Positions 34,243 to 43,724 of a DNA stretch of 64,000 nt are shown piece after piece. Under the pieces are notes generated by a model. It saw only the letters and a list, made by a program, of their open reading frames with translations. It searched no databases and was not told the origin of the DNA. A program made the position numbers and the translations under genes. The stretch is from Taudactylus pleione. Lineage: Eukaryota; Chordata; Amphibia; Anura; Myobatrachidae. Positions within the stretch are counted from its first letter, which is position 1, and each line of letters opens with the position of its first letter. The DNA lies in the NCBI GenBank assembly GCA_031769625.1, contig JAUIMM010000126.1, positions 3,434,001-3,498,000 of the forward strand, given 5' to 3'.

Positions 34243-35441
34243 CACAGTCGAGTCACATTATTATGACCAGCTCCTACATTTGACGTCGGCAGCGCATAGC
34301 CCATGAAGTGCCGTGCGCTGGCTCGGTGGGTATATAAGGTGTGTGATAGGCCATCTGCACACATATCACTTGTTGCTGTCATGGGTAAAAGGGGTGATTT
34401 ATCGGGGTTAAAAAAAGGTATGATTATTGGCTTTCGGGACAAGAGTGGAAGTATTTCTGAAAAATTGCAGTTTGTGAACTGTTTGCATGCTGCTGTGGTG
34501 CAGGTGTATCGTGACTGGACAAATGGGAATTGCGAATAACAATTACTGCAGAGCACCTGCCATTGATATGAGAGGTGAACGTTGGCTACGAAGGCGCATG
34601 AGGGGTGACCATCACGCTTCAGTGGAGCAGCTAACCCTCAAAATGAATCTGGGGTCCACCAGACGTATGTCTAAAATGACATTTCAGAAAACCCTGCTGC
34701 ATATGGGGCTTTGAAGCAAACAGATGATCACTGCACGTATGCTAACGAAGGTGCATAAGTGGATAAGGTTTACATTTTCACGCTTGTGTCGGAATTGGAC
34801 CTCCGCTGATTGGTAAAGGGTTACCTTCTCCAACGAGTCACATTTTCTGCTTCATCAAACGGATGGATGTTGACGTGTCAGGTGAGAAACATCGGAGAAC
34901 AAACATCCTACAACCATTGCTGGAAGAACACAAGCTGGTGGTGGCAGTGTTATGGTCTGGGGAATGTTTTCATGGCATTCTCTGGGCCCACTCATCCATG
35001 TGGAAGGCACCCTCAACCGATTTGGTTATGAATCCATCCTTGCAGAGCAGGTACACCCATACATGCTGATTGTCTTCGCTGAGGCAGGTGGGATCTTCCA
35101 GCAAGACAATGCGACATGTCACATGGCTAGAAATGTCCGACAGTGGTTGGACGAGCATGACCAAGTCTTCCAAGAACTCCCCTGGCTCCCTAATTCCCTG
35201 GACTTGAATGCAATTGAGCATCTGTGGGACCCTCTCGATCGTTGTGTTCACTCTTTGGATACTCCACCGTGCACCCTCCAGCAGCTGTGGGATGCACTGC
35301 AGTCAGCATGGCTCCAGATACCTGTGCCAACCTACCAGCACCTTATTGAGTAAATCCCAGCCCATCTAGCTGCTGTCCATGCTGCACACGGCGGTTACTC
35401 TGACTATTAGCTGGTGGTCATAATAATGTGATTCGACTGTG
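34243..35441 (+). mobile_element. Second Tc1/mariner element, 1199 bp, inactive
   Basis: Ends CACAGTCGAGTCACATTATT and the complement of CACAGTCGAATCACATTATT, flanked by TA at 34241-34242 and 35442-35443. The family is distinct from the element at 26.6 kb: its ends are unrelated and its transposase has a different catalytic spacing. Carries a broken transposase on the plus strand. Confidence 0.9.
34381..35353 (+). pseudogene. Tc1/mariner transposase pseudogene, DD36E spacing
   Basis: The start MGKRGDLSGLKKGMIIGFRD is a helix-turn-helix N-terminus. Frameshifts follow near 34537 and 34700-34960. The C-terminal 130 codons are open (34952-35353): an LIHVEGTLN-type stretch, then GGIFQQDNATCHMARN with the second catalytic Asp, and LDLNAIEHLWDPLDR with the Glu. 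Counting codons gives 36 residues between Asp and Glu, not the 34 of classic Tc1, which matches the reported DD36E (Incomer-type) group; that placement is inference from spacing alone. Several disruptions make it inactive. Confidence 0.85.
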
Positions 35442-35918
35442 TAGAAGAATGGTGTTAGAGCTGGCTCATTTTCACTTAACTGCAGGACATCCAGGGGAAG
35501 AAAAGAGTATTTTACAGCGTTTTATTTGGGCCAGAGCTCTATAAAGAGGTCTATAAGGCTGTACTCTACCTAAATTTTGTGCATCCTGCCCCGAGTGTCA
35601 GTACCATGTTCTTTTGCCATATTATAGGGGTCCGCTTGTCCTGTTACCCATTATTGAGATCCTGTTTGAGAGAATATTTATACATTGGTTGGACCTCTAT
35701 TAAAGTGTGCCCTGGGTTACCAATGTAGTTTAGTAGTAATGGATTATGCTACCAGATATGAAGAAGCTATGCCATTGCACAATATATCAACAAAGACAAT
35801 TGCTAGAGAACTGGTAAATGTCTTTAGGAAAGTGGAAATGCCGAAAGAAATCCTAAGTTATCAGGGTACCCCATGTATGTTGAGAACCTCAGTGTACCAT
35901 CCTCAGATTAATGACTTA

Positions 35919-36464
35919 GGGCCTGATTCAGACCCGGTCGTAAGTGCTGAGTGCTCGCAACCGGGTCGATGGTGGCCCAGCGTGCATACGCACGATGGAG
36001 CCGGCTCCGTCGTGCGCATGCGTGAGACCCGGATAGCGACGAGCAAGCCGTCGCTCCGGGTCTCGCACCAAAGGGGGCGTGCTGTCAATGTTGAGTGACA
36101 GCACTCCCCCTTTGGTGGGCGGGCCAGGGGGGTGGCTGAACAGACGGAGGCGTTCCCATGAGAACGCCAACCATCTGGGGCGGGCCCCACTGACATCACA
36201 AGTGATGTCAGTGGGAGAGCTTTCGGCTCTGTTAGACCCGAAAGCTCTCTGGGGCTTGCAGCAATGAGACCCTACCACAAGGGTCTCATCGCAAGCCCGA
36301 TGGTCGCGATGGTCTTGACCATCGCGACCATCTTTCTGGCCACTCACTATAGCTGTGGGTGGTCACCCACAGCTATGCGAGCAGTCAGGAGGCCGTTCTA
36401 AAAAAAGACCGGCCCTGATTCAGAGCGAGCGCTCTCTCAGAGCGTCCGGCTCTGAATCAGGGCC
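35919..36464 (+). mobile_element. Serial-hairpin element, copy E (SHE-E)
   Basis: 546 bp with ends GGGCCTGATTCAG and CTGAATCAGGGCC, duplication TTA at 35916-35918 and 36465-36467. It sits inside the gypsy integrase, whose reading resumes across the junction. Same hairpin order as copy D, but several stems have different sequence in both arms: the terminal stem is ACCCGGT/ACCGGGT, and the AGTGATTTTGG stem is replaced by GAGCTTTCGG/CCGAAAGCTC. Confidence 0.9.
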
Positions 36465-36584
36465 TTAGTGCATACAGTAGGTTTAATAAAACTTTTAAGA
36501 ATATGCTTGAGAAAGTGGTAGATAGAGATGAGAAAAATTTGGACTATCTACTACCATTTTTGTTGCTGACCATTAGAGAAGTTA

Positions 36585-37142
36585 GGGCCTGATTCAGCAA
36601 GTAACACAAATGAGCGAACGCATGCACTTGGCCGATGTTTTTGCACTGCACATGCATCGCACTGCGCATGCGCGAACTAGCCAGTGTGATCAGGTTATGG
36701 TACACAGACCACACGCAGTGTGTACGCAGACCCTTCTGATATTGATTGACAGGAAGTGCTGTTTGTGGGTGGTGATGGAGAGTGGTCTGGCGAACGCAGG
36801 CGTACCTGTGCATTGGGACGCCGTTATAGGGGCATGCATAATTAAGGCAGTGATGTGGCATACGCATCCATACTATAAGCTGTACACAGGAAGCGCCCAA
36901 ATTCTGCGGCAGTTCAAGTCAACCACTATTGTGCGTATGGGTCTGATGGTTCTCGATATTACGATGTTTACGCTATCTTGCGTACTGATCAGGCTGTGAG
37001 TACAGGGAGATGGGCGGTTTAATATGGGGCTGGGCATCTGCATCTTGTGCTGCAGTCTCCGTGTGTATGCATTGATTAGCATATTCACGCAGTGGCCGGG
37101 TGCATTCCTCTTCCAGCGTGCGTTCCTTGCTGAATCAAGCCC
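36585..37142. mobile_element. Related MITE with GGGCCTGATTCAGCAAG ends
   Basis: 558 bp with ends GGGCCTGATTCAGCAAG and CTTGCTGAATCAAGCCC, duplication TTA at 36582-36584 and 37143-37145. It shares its first 13 bases with the SHE family but has a different interior with fewer hairpins. It interrupts the gypsy integrase between the DYLLPFLL and SPF-LLYG parts. Non-coding. Confidence 0.85.
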
Positions 37143-37256
37143 TTAGTCCCCAGTCTTCTCACCATTTTATTTACTGTATGGTAAACATCCCAGTGGATTG
37201 CTGGATATTGCAAAAGAGACACGTGTTGGACAACCCAGTCCTTATAAAACTGTTAG

Positions 37257-37590
37257 GCCGCATACACACTAGACAATGTGTGTATGTGGCGATATCATCA
37301 GTGGCGGGCCCTGCAGGGGTGCCGACATCGGTAAGTGTATACACACTTGACGAATCCGACCAGTGATGAATGATGGCAAGGGGGGGGGGTGCGGGGCCAT
37401 GCTGCATTCAGCAGCATGACATCGCTCACAATATACCCAGATTGGGCTGCATGTACAGCCGGCTGGGGCTATCATTAACGACCCACGGGAGATGCATCGT
37501 TGGTTGTTCGGACCATACACAGTAGACAATATGAACGATATATCATTGAACGATATTGTTATCGGTCATATTGTTCAGTTTTATCGTCTA
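37257..37590. mobile_element. Probable MITE
   Basis: The ends carry ACACACTAGACAATGTG and, reversed, CACTAGACGATAAAACTGAA (37570-37590), with an inner ACGATATATCATTGAACGATAT inverted segment. A poly-G run occurs at ~37381. No duplication resolved. Confidence 0.5.
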
Positions 37591-37591
37591 G

Positions 37592-37890
37592 TGCAGTGGT
37601 TCCCAAACTTTTTAGGATCACGACGCCCTAGAGTATTAGCATTTTTCCATGGCACCCCTGGGGCAAATGTTTCTTATTGAGAAATTCAGCAAAAGTTAAA
37701 TGAAGTCAATTGTGCTTATATATAAGTCACCCGTAGGTTGTCACGTAGTCCACTTATTTTTGTCCACATATTTTTTGATTGGCAGCAGACAGCACTGGTT
37801 TTGCCTATCACACTGACTAAAAATAATTTTATTTGTACTGGACCTCCAACCCAAGGCACCCCTGCAAGTGCCCTGAGACACCCCAGGGCA
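37592..37890. mobile_element. hAT-type (CAGTGGTTCCCAAAC) fragment
   Basis: Begins CAGTGGTTCCCAAACTTTTT, a terminus common among hAT elements. Its middle (GAGAAATTCAGCAAAAGTTA and, later, TTTGCCTATCAC) matches the sequence flanking the element at 11607-12458, so both are copies of one family. The right end is unclear. Confidence 0.6.
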
Positions 37891-38021
37891 GCAGCAGAAT
37901 TGACAGCTGAGCTAACCCCAAAAAAGTGTTAGTTAGGGATGGAAGAAGTGAAGTAACTTGAATATACCATAGGCATAGGGGTTATATAAAGCATCAAACT
38001 TAATACATTTGAGACACAACC

Positions 38022-38434
38022 CAGGGCCGGATTATAGGCGGGGCGGACGGGGCGGTTGTCCAGGTGCCCCCACACATTGGAGGCCCCCACACTGCCAAAA
38101 ACATTCCTGGCCACTCTGGACCCTCCATGGCCGACTCCCGATCACAGCCGGCAGCATAAAGCACTGCACTGCAGTGACAGCACACTCCATCACACAACGT
38201 GAGAGCAGCAGAGGATGGAAGCCCCGCCCCCACACTGACATAATGCCGTGATTCGCGGGTGTATTGGCAGGGGGAGGGGCCTATCGCAGTGAAGTGCCTG
38301 CCCCCATTAGAAGCCTACCCTGCTGCCTGTTGCTGTAAATGGAGGTAGGGAAATATGTATGTGCTCCTGACTGTCCATTCCTCCTTCCCCCTCTCTCTCT
38401 AACTCGCTCATGACTTCTCTCTCTAGCTTCATCC

Positions 38435-38487
<53 letters not shown>

Positions 38488-38505
38488 CCATATCTATCTA
38501 TATGG

Positions 38506-38565
<60 letters not shown>

Positions 38566-38590
38566 GTATCTATCCTTCTCATATCTATCA

Positions 38591-38638
<48 letters not shown>

Positions 38639-38640
38639 CA

Positions 38641-38671
<31 letters not shown>

Positions 38672-38679
38672 TTATCTCA

Positions 38680-38728
<49 letters not shown>

Positions 38729-38881
38729 CATATCTATCTATCTATCTATCTATCTCATATATATCTATGTATCTATCCATCTCATATCAATCTATCTATC
38801 TATCTATCTATCAATGTATCTATCCATCTCATATCTATCTATCTATCTATCTCATATCTATCTATGTATCTATCCATCTCA

Positions 38882-38913
<32 letters not shown>

Positions 38914-38959
38914 AATCTATCTATCTATCTATCTATCTATCTCATATCTATCCATCTCA

Positions 38960-39000
<41 letters not shown>

Positions 39001-39002
39001 CA

Positions 39003-39055
<53 letters not shown>

Positions 39056-39802
39056 CATATGTATCTATCTTGATCTCTATCTCCCTCCCTCTCTCTCACC
39101 TCTCCCTCTCATGAACTGGCATGTACTAAAGGGGAAAATGAGGTAAAACTCCCGAAAATGCAGTTTTTGGGGTTTTACCGCATTCTCCATATGTACAAAG
39201 CACCGGAATGCTTCATCCTAATGGGTAATGCCATATTCAAGTGGCGTTACCCCATAGAAGCTTATGGGCTTATCAGGACGCTCCCCCTTGGGAGGGATCC
39301 GATAGGATCCCTTCCATCACTCCCTGCGGCCTTCTGCGCATACGCAGAAAGATGCCAGAAGGACTTCTGGGCGTTAAACCCAGAAACTCCTCTGTCCGGA
39401 GCCATCGCAAAAGACAGCTCTTATCAGAAGAACTGTAATTTGCAATATTCTAGGTACATATCGCGGTAATCAACTGCGGTATGTACCCAAAGACAGCTTA
39501 ATGTACCTATATCTCACTCCCTCCCCTAGCTCTGTCTGCCTCCCCCCCCTCTCTCTAAACCCCGCACTCAAAATTCTGCATTTGCTCCTATCAGTGTACT
39601 AGATCATGTACGCTATGCTGCTGGGAGTCAGTTCCCAGCAGTGTGCGGCCATGAAGTAGTATACTGTTATCCTTGCCGGTCAGGGGACAGTCCAGAGAAC
39701 AAGGGGCATAGTAGTCGTTGTGTGGGGCCGTAGTAATTTTATTGATGGGGCCCCCACAACTTGGCTGCCCCGGGGGCCCCCACAAACCTTAATCCAGCCC
39801 TG
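38022..39802. mobile_element. hAT-type element with TATC array
   Basis: 1781 bp with ends CAGGGCCGGATTATAG and CTTAATCCAGCCCTG, flanked by ACACAACC (38014-38021) and CCACAACC (39803-39810), an 8-bp duplication with one change. The GGCCCCCACA motif stands near both ends. The inside holds a long TATC microsatellite and, at ~39120-39510, a possible nested MITE with ATGTACTAA / TTAATGTACC ends. No transposase. Confidence 0.85.
38434..39062. repeat. (TATC)n microsatellite with CTCATATC interruptions
   Basis: About 630 bases of TATC repeats broken at intervals by CTCATATCTA and TATGTATCTATCCATCTCA. The recurring interruptions suggest array growth by longer-unit slippage or unequal exchange. Open frames over it are not genes. 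Confidence 0.98.
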
Positions 39803-39810
39803 CCACAACC

Positions 39811-40329
39811 CCTAAATAAGAAGCAGGCTAGCGCATTCTTAGGTTAGCCATCAGAACTACTGTGATATAGGTGTTTGAAAGCCATGCATTTGGAGGTGGG
39901 GACCACACACATTTTGTTTACTAATTTGAACCCCTTTTTAACATTTAAAGCTAAAGAAACCTGCACAGATCAAAGTTATCTGTGCAGGGCTTCACCTCCG
40001 CAGCATATTAACAGTGGGTTTGCCATCTGATCGGCTGCTGTATAGGGGCTTGAAATCCAATGGATGACAACGTTGGATTTCAAATGACATTCAAAAACAA
40101 TGCATAGTAAATGCTGTTTTTTTACACTGCAATCCGACGTCAGTACCCATCATTAACTGTTGATTTCAAAATAGACCTGTACCTGTACATAAAACAGTTT
40201 CTTTAAAAGTTTATCTGTGACAATAAATTAACAATGAAGTGATGATTTTCTAATAGGTGATGTCCCTCCAAACAGGTATAAAGGCAGTAGGCCCCCCTGA
40301 AACCTGATTCTGCATACAAATTTCTCTGG
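39811..40329. other. Unassigned DNA, flank of the copia remnant
   Basis: No coding motif. A short hairpin (CTGCACAGAT...ATCTGTGCAG) lies at ~39961-39986. This is the 3' side of the minus-strand copia remnant, but RT and RNase H motifs were not found, so the element is truncated. Confidence 0.35.
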
Positions 40330-40572
40330 GTATAATATATATAGAGTACTTTTGTACTTTATGATCTTGTTTGTAACTTCGCTACTGTTTCTTAGGAAGT
40401 AAATGCGTGTGTCATCGGTTCCACTTCTATTGGTCCACATACAGGTATGTCTGTTTGTACTACTTCCTATGGTGCTTTAGCTCTGGATGCTGACTTGGGA
40501 AAGGTGCAACTTGTTTACTTGCCTTTCACGCTACTTGCACACTCTGGTCTTTCAGGATTGTTCACTGGCATC

Positions 40573-42714
40573 TAGAGATGAGTAGTTCGGATCCTATGGA
40601 ATCCGAACCGCTCCGAACATAGGGGATCCGAGTACACCCGAACCCTGTACGGGTGTTCCCCGCCTGACTCGGATCCCCGTTCGGGGCCGAACGGCGGCCG
40701 CCTGATGTCGGATTCTCACTAGGGAATCCGACATCAGGGCTCCTCGAGTGTAGGGCAGACCGCTGTGATAGCGGTCTGCCCTACACAGAACAAACACACA
40801 GCCGCCAGCGGCAGCTGTGTGTTTGTTACAGCAGCCAATGAGAGTCATACAGACTCTCATTGGCTGCTGCATGGAGGGAGCCGGCTGGAGCTCACTCTTG
40901 AGCTCCGTCTTCCGGCTCCCTCCTCGTCGCGTGGCAGCAGAGCGGACGGCGGCTGGAGAGGGGATACAGGTAAGTTTTTTTTTTTATGTGTGTATGGGGG
41001 CTTGCTAATGGACGGGCCTACTACTGGGGGGGGCATACAACAGGGGACAGGGGGCCTGCTACTGGGGGGCCTACTACTGGGGGGGCATACTACAGGGGGC
41101 CTGCTACTGGGGGGCCTACTACTGGGGGGGAATACTACAGGAGGGGCATACTACAGGAGGTCTTCTACTGGGGGGCATACTACAGGGGGCCTGCTACTGG
41201 GGGGCATACTACTGGGGGGCATACTACAGGGGGCCTACTACTGGGGGGTCACACTACAGGGGGCCTGCTACTGGGGGGCCTGCTACTGGGGGGGCATACT
41301 ACAGGGGGCCTGCTACTGGGGGGCCTACTACTGGGAGGTATACTACAGGGGGCCTGCTACTGGGGGGCCTACTACTGGGGGGCATACTACAGGGGGCCTG
41401 ATACTGGGGGGTTACTACTGGGGGGGCATACTACAGGGGGCCTGCTACTGGGGGGGCATACTACTGGGGGCCTGCTAATGGGGGGGCATACTACTGGGGG
41501 GGCCTGCTACTGGGGGGCATACTACTGGGGGCCAGCTAATGGGGGGCATACTACTGGGGGGGCATACTACTGGGGGCCAGCTAATGGGGGGCATACTATT
41601 GGGGGGGCATACTACTGGGGGCCTGCTTATGGGGGCATACTACTGGGGGGGCATACTACTGGGGGGGCATACTACTGGGGGCCTGCTTATAGGGGCATAC
41701 TACTGGGGGGGTCATACCACTGGGGGCCAGCTAATGGGGGCATACTACTGGGGGGGCATACTACTGAGAGCCTGCTTATGGGGGCATACTACTGGGGGGT
41801 GCTGCTAATGGGGGGCATACTACTGGGGGGGCATACTACTATACTACTGGGGAGGGCATACTACTGGGGGCCTGCTAATGGGGGTCATACTACTGGGGGG
41901 CATACTACTACTGGGGGCACTGCATAGGGGGCCCTACTACTAAGGGGACTGCATAAGGGGCACCACTACTGTGGGCATTGTGTAAGGGACACTATTGCTG
42001 TGGGCATTGCATAAGTGGCACTACTACTGTGGGCATTGTATAAGGGGCATTACTACTGTGGGCTTTGTGTAAAAGGGTCACTACTGTGGGCATTATGTAA
42101 AAGGGGCACTACTGTGGGCATTATGTAAAAGGGTCACTACTGTGGGCATTGTGTAAAAGGGGCACTACTGTGTGTCATAATATAAATAAGAGACACTACT
42201 TTATGGTGTAATGTGAATCAGGGGCACTATGTGCGGTGTAATGTGAATAAGATTGTGCACTGTGACTCCTTGGGTCGTAGCCCACTATGTAACAAGTACT
42301 GTAATTCTGCTGGCCGTACCCCACTGGGTGGGTGCACTACTTTTCATTTCTGCCACAGCTGTGTGGCAATGTGTCATAGATGTACTTTATACTGTGGTGT
42401 CTGTGTCGTTGTGCCGCTGCTTTGTCACTTAGTAACCAGTCAGCTCACTCCAACCTTTGGCCAATAATGTTGAAAACAATATTATAAGCTGTGAGGTGTT
42501 CTAAATTGACTGGAAATTTATGTTATTGAGGTTAATAATACTCTAGGAAGAAAAAAAAGATCAATTTATGTGATTTTAGCTTTTTTTGTCAATTTTTGTA
42601 AAAAAATCCAAATCCAAAGCCAGTCACCACAGTTTGGCAAATCCAAATACAAAGCTGGACGACGAATTAGAACCAAATCCAAATCCAGTAAAAATGTTCC
42701 AGCGCACATCCCTA
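40573..42714 (+). mobile_element. Non-autonomous hAT with serial hairpins and G-rich array
   Basis: 2142 bp flanked by perfect 8-bp CTGGCATC (40565-40572 and 42715-42722), inserted in the copia remnant. Ends TAGAGATGAGTAGTTCGG and GCGCACATCCCTA are those of the 56.6-62.4 kb hAT family, and the last ~240 bases (42470-42714) match its other end. After the left end come hairpins: GATGTCGGATTC (40703-40736), TGTAGGGCAGACCGCT (~40749-40786), ACAAACACACAGC (~40790-40828), GCAGCCAATGAGAGT (~40830-40868), GAGGGAGCCGG (~40874-40922). Then CAGGTAAGT, a T-tract and the array. No transposase. Confidence 0.9.
41025..42180 (+). repeat. CATACTACTGGGGGG tandem array
   Basis: Units of ~15-32 bases combining GGGGGGCATACTACT and GGGGGCCTGCTACT, passing after ~41930 into ~32-base units with GGGCATTGTGTAAAAGGGGC. 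G-runs of 4-8 lie on one strand only, with strong G-quadruplex potential. The open frames through it are artefacts. Confidence 0.95.
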
Positions 42715-43705
42715 CTGGCATCCCTATGGTCGAGCCAGCTAGAAGCCTATATATATTATCGTACCCTAGGTGTCCTAGGCTTCTATGCCATAGCTCCAAC
42801 ATTCTTCAGTATCCAGAATATTCACTTGTTGGCATCAGGTTGATGCCATAATTACAGTTCCTCATTTATTGAATACAACACACTGGCCTTTTGCGAATTG
42901 GACTTTGTTTCCCTTCTTCTCCAGTATACCAATGGCAATCAGATTGGTTCCTAGATCAGGAACAAATAGTACATCTTATATGACTGTGAGAACTGTTTTG
43001 CCTATAATTCTTAAGTGTACAGTAATTGTCCCAACTTTTGTTGCATTTAGGCCTTTATCTCCTATTTCCCTGATTCCACTAATTCCACAGGTTCAGATGG
43101 CTTTCGTGACTTGAACCAATTGTCATTGCAGCTATAGTGCCTCCTTAGTCTATTTACCAGAAATCTGCGCAGTGACTGCTTCAGTACATTCAACACTAAC
43201 TTTTTATCTTGCTTATGTGATGAAGTACCATTTGGTTCACTCGATCTGCACTCTGAGGCCTTATGTCCCAACTTATGATATTTTAAACATTTGTTCTTTG
43301 GCTCTTCAGGTTTTTCTCTTTGATGGCAGAACAGAATTCTCAGCAATAGTCTCTACAGGTATGAACTATTGAAACTGCAGTATCTTGGCCTATACAATCC
43401 TGTTGTACCCATAGCTCATAGATCTTCTGGGTTTGGATTACCACCTGGATCACTGGTAACTTTCCACAGCTTCTCCCGCTTTAATTGCATCTTCATGGCA
43501 AACTTCCATGTGGCGTAATTCTCTGAATCCTCATACTGGCCCCTGTGCTGTAGATTTTTACCAGTATGAATCAAGGAATTTCCATACTCACTCAGATCCT
43601 AATAATTCATGTTGCGGCAGCTGTATTTTGTATTGTCAATCTGCATACAATGGTGTCTGGGCACATTAACGGTCTGAACACATTAGTGGCCTGGGCACAT
43701 TAGCA

Positions 43706-43722
43706 GCTTAGGCACATAACCT
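43706..43722 (-). other. Copia-type primer-binding site (probable)
   Basis: Read on the minus strand, AGGTTATGTGCCTAAG follows GTGTCTGACAAT, just before the gag region. Copia-class elements use an internal part of initiator tRNA-Met as primer, with a site of the form GGTTATGGGCCCAG (from memory); this site differs at a few positions. Position and similarity together support the call. Confidence 0.6.
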
Positions 43723-43724
43723 AT

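Larger units (their letters stand above)
35450..37235 (+). pseudogene. Ty3/gypsy integrase remnant, split by two MITEs
   Basis: Plus-strand pieces of an LTR-retrotransposon integrase: zinc-binding region with an HLT-GHPG stretch and CPECQYH (~35480-35620); core with VVMDYATRYEEAMPLHNIST (~35738), EMPKEILSYQGTP and RTSVYHPQ (~35885); then, after the insertion at 35919-36464, FNKT-like and KVVDRDEKNLDYLLPFLL (~36510-36570); and after the second insertion (36585-37142), SPF-LLYGKHPSGLLDIAKE (~37152-37220). Frameshifts and a stop near 35700 disrupt it. Protease, RT and LTRs are not present nearby. The integration function is lost. Confidence 0.85.
40330..43570 (-). pseudogene. Ty1/copia gag-pol remnant, split by a hAT element
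   Basis: Minus-strand translation from high to low coordinates gives copia polyprotein motifs in the right order: gag N-terminus with NYATWKFAMKMQLKREKLW (~43515-43455); a zinc knuckle CLKYHKLGHKASEC (~43290-43248), its second Cys replaced by Tyr; the post-protease DVLFVPDLGTNLIAIG (~42978-42930); the pre-integrase LWHRSLGHLGYDNIYRLL (~42795-42740); then, beyond the insertion at 40573-42714, CASSVKGK and VVQTDIPVCGPIEVE (~40555-40425) and the integrase-core-like YFLRNSSEVTNKIIKYK (~40400-40350). Multiple stops and frameshifts; RT is absent. Non-functional. Confidence 0.88.

Noticed and set aside
38410..39146. Open frames of 169-234 codons of Ile/Leu/Ser/Tyr
   Set aside because: Translation of TATC repeats.
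40765..41927. Gly/Thr/Tyr-rich open frames of 237 and 313 codons
   Set aside because: Translation of the G-rich tandem array; the frames lie on the array only.
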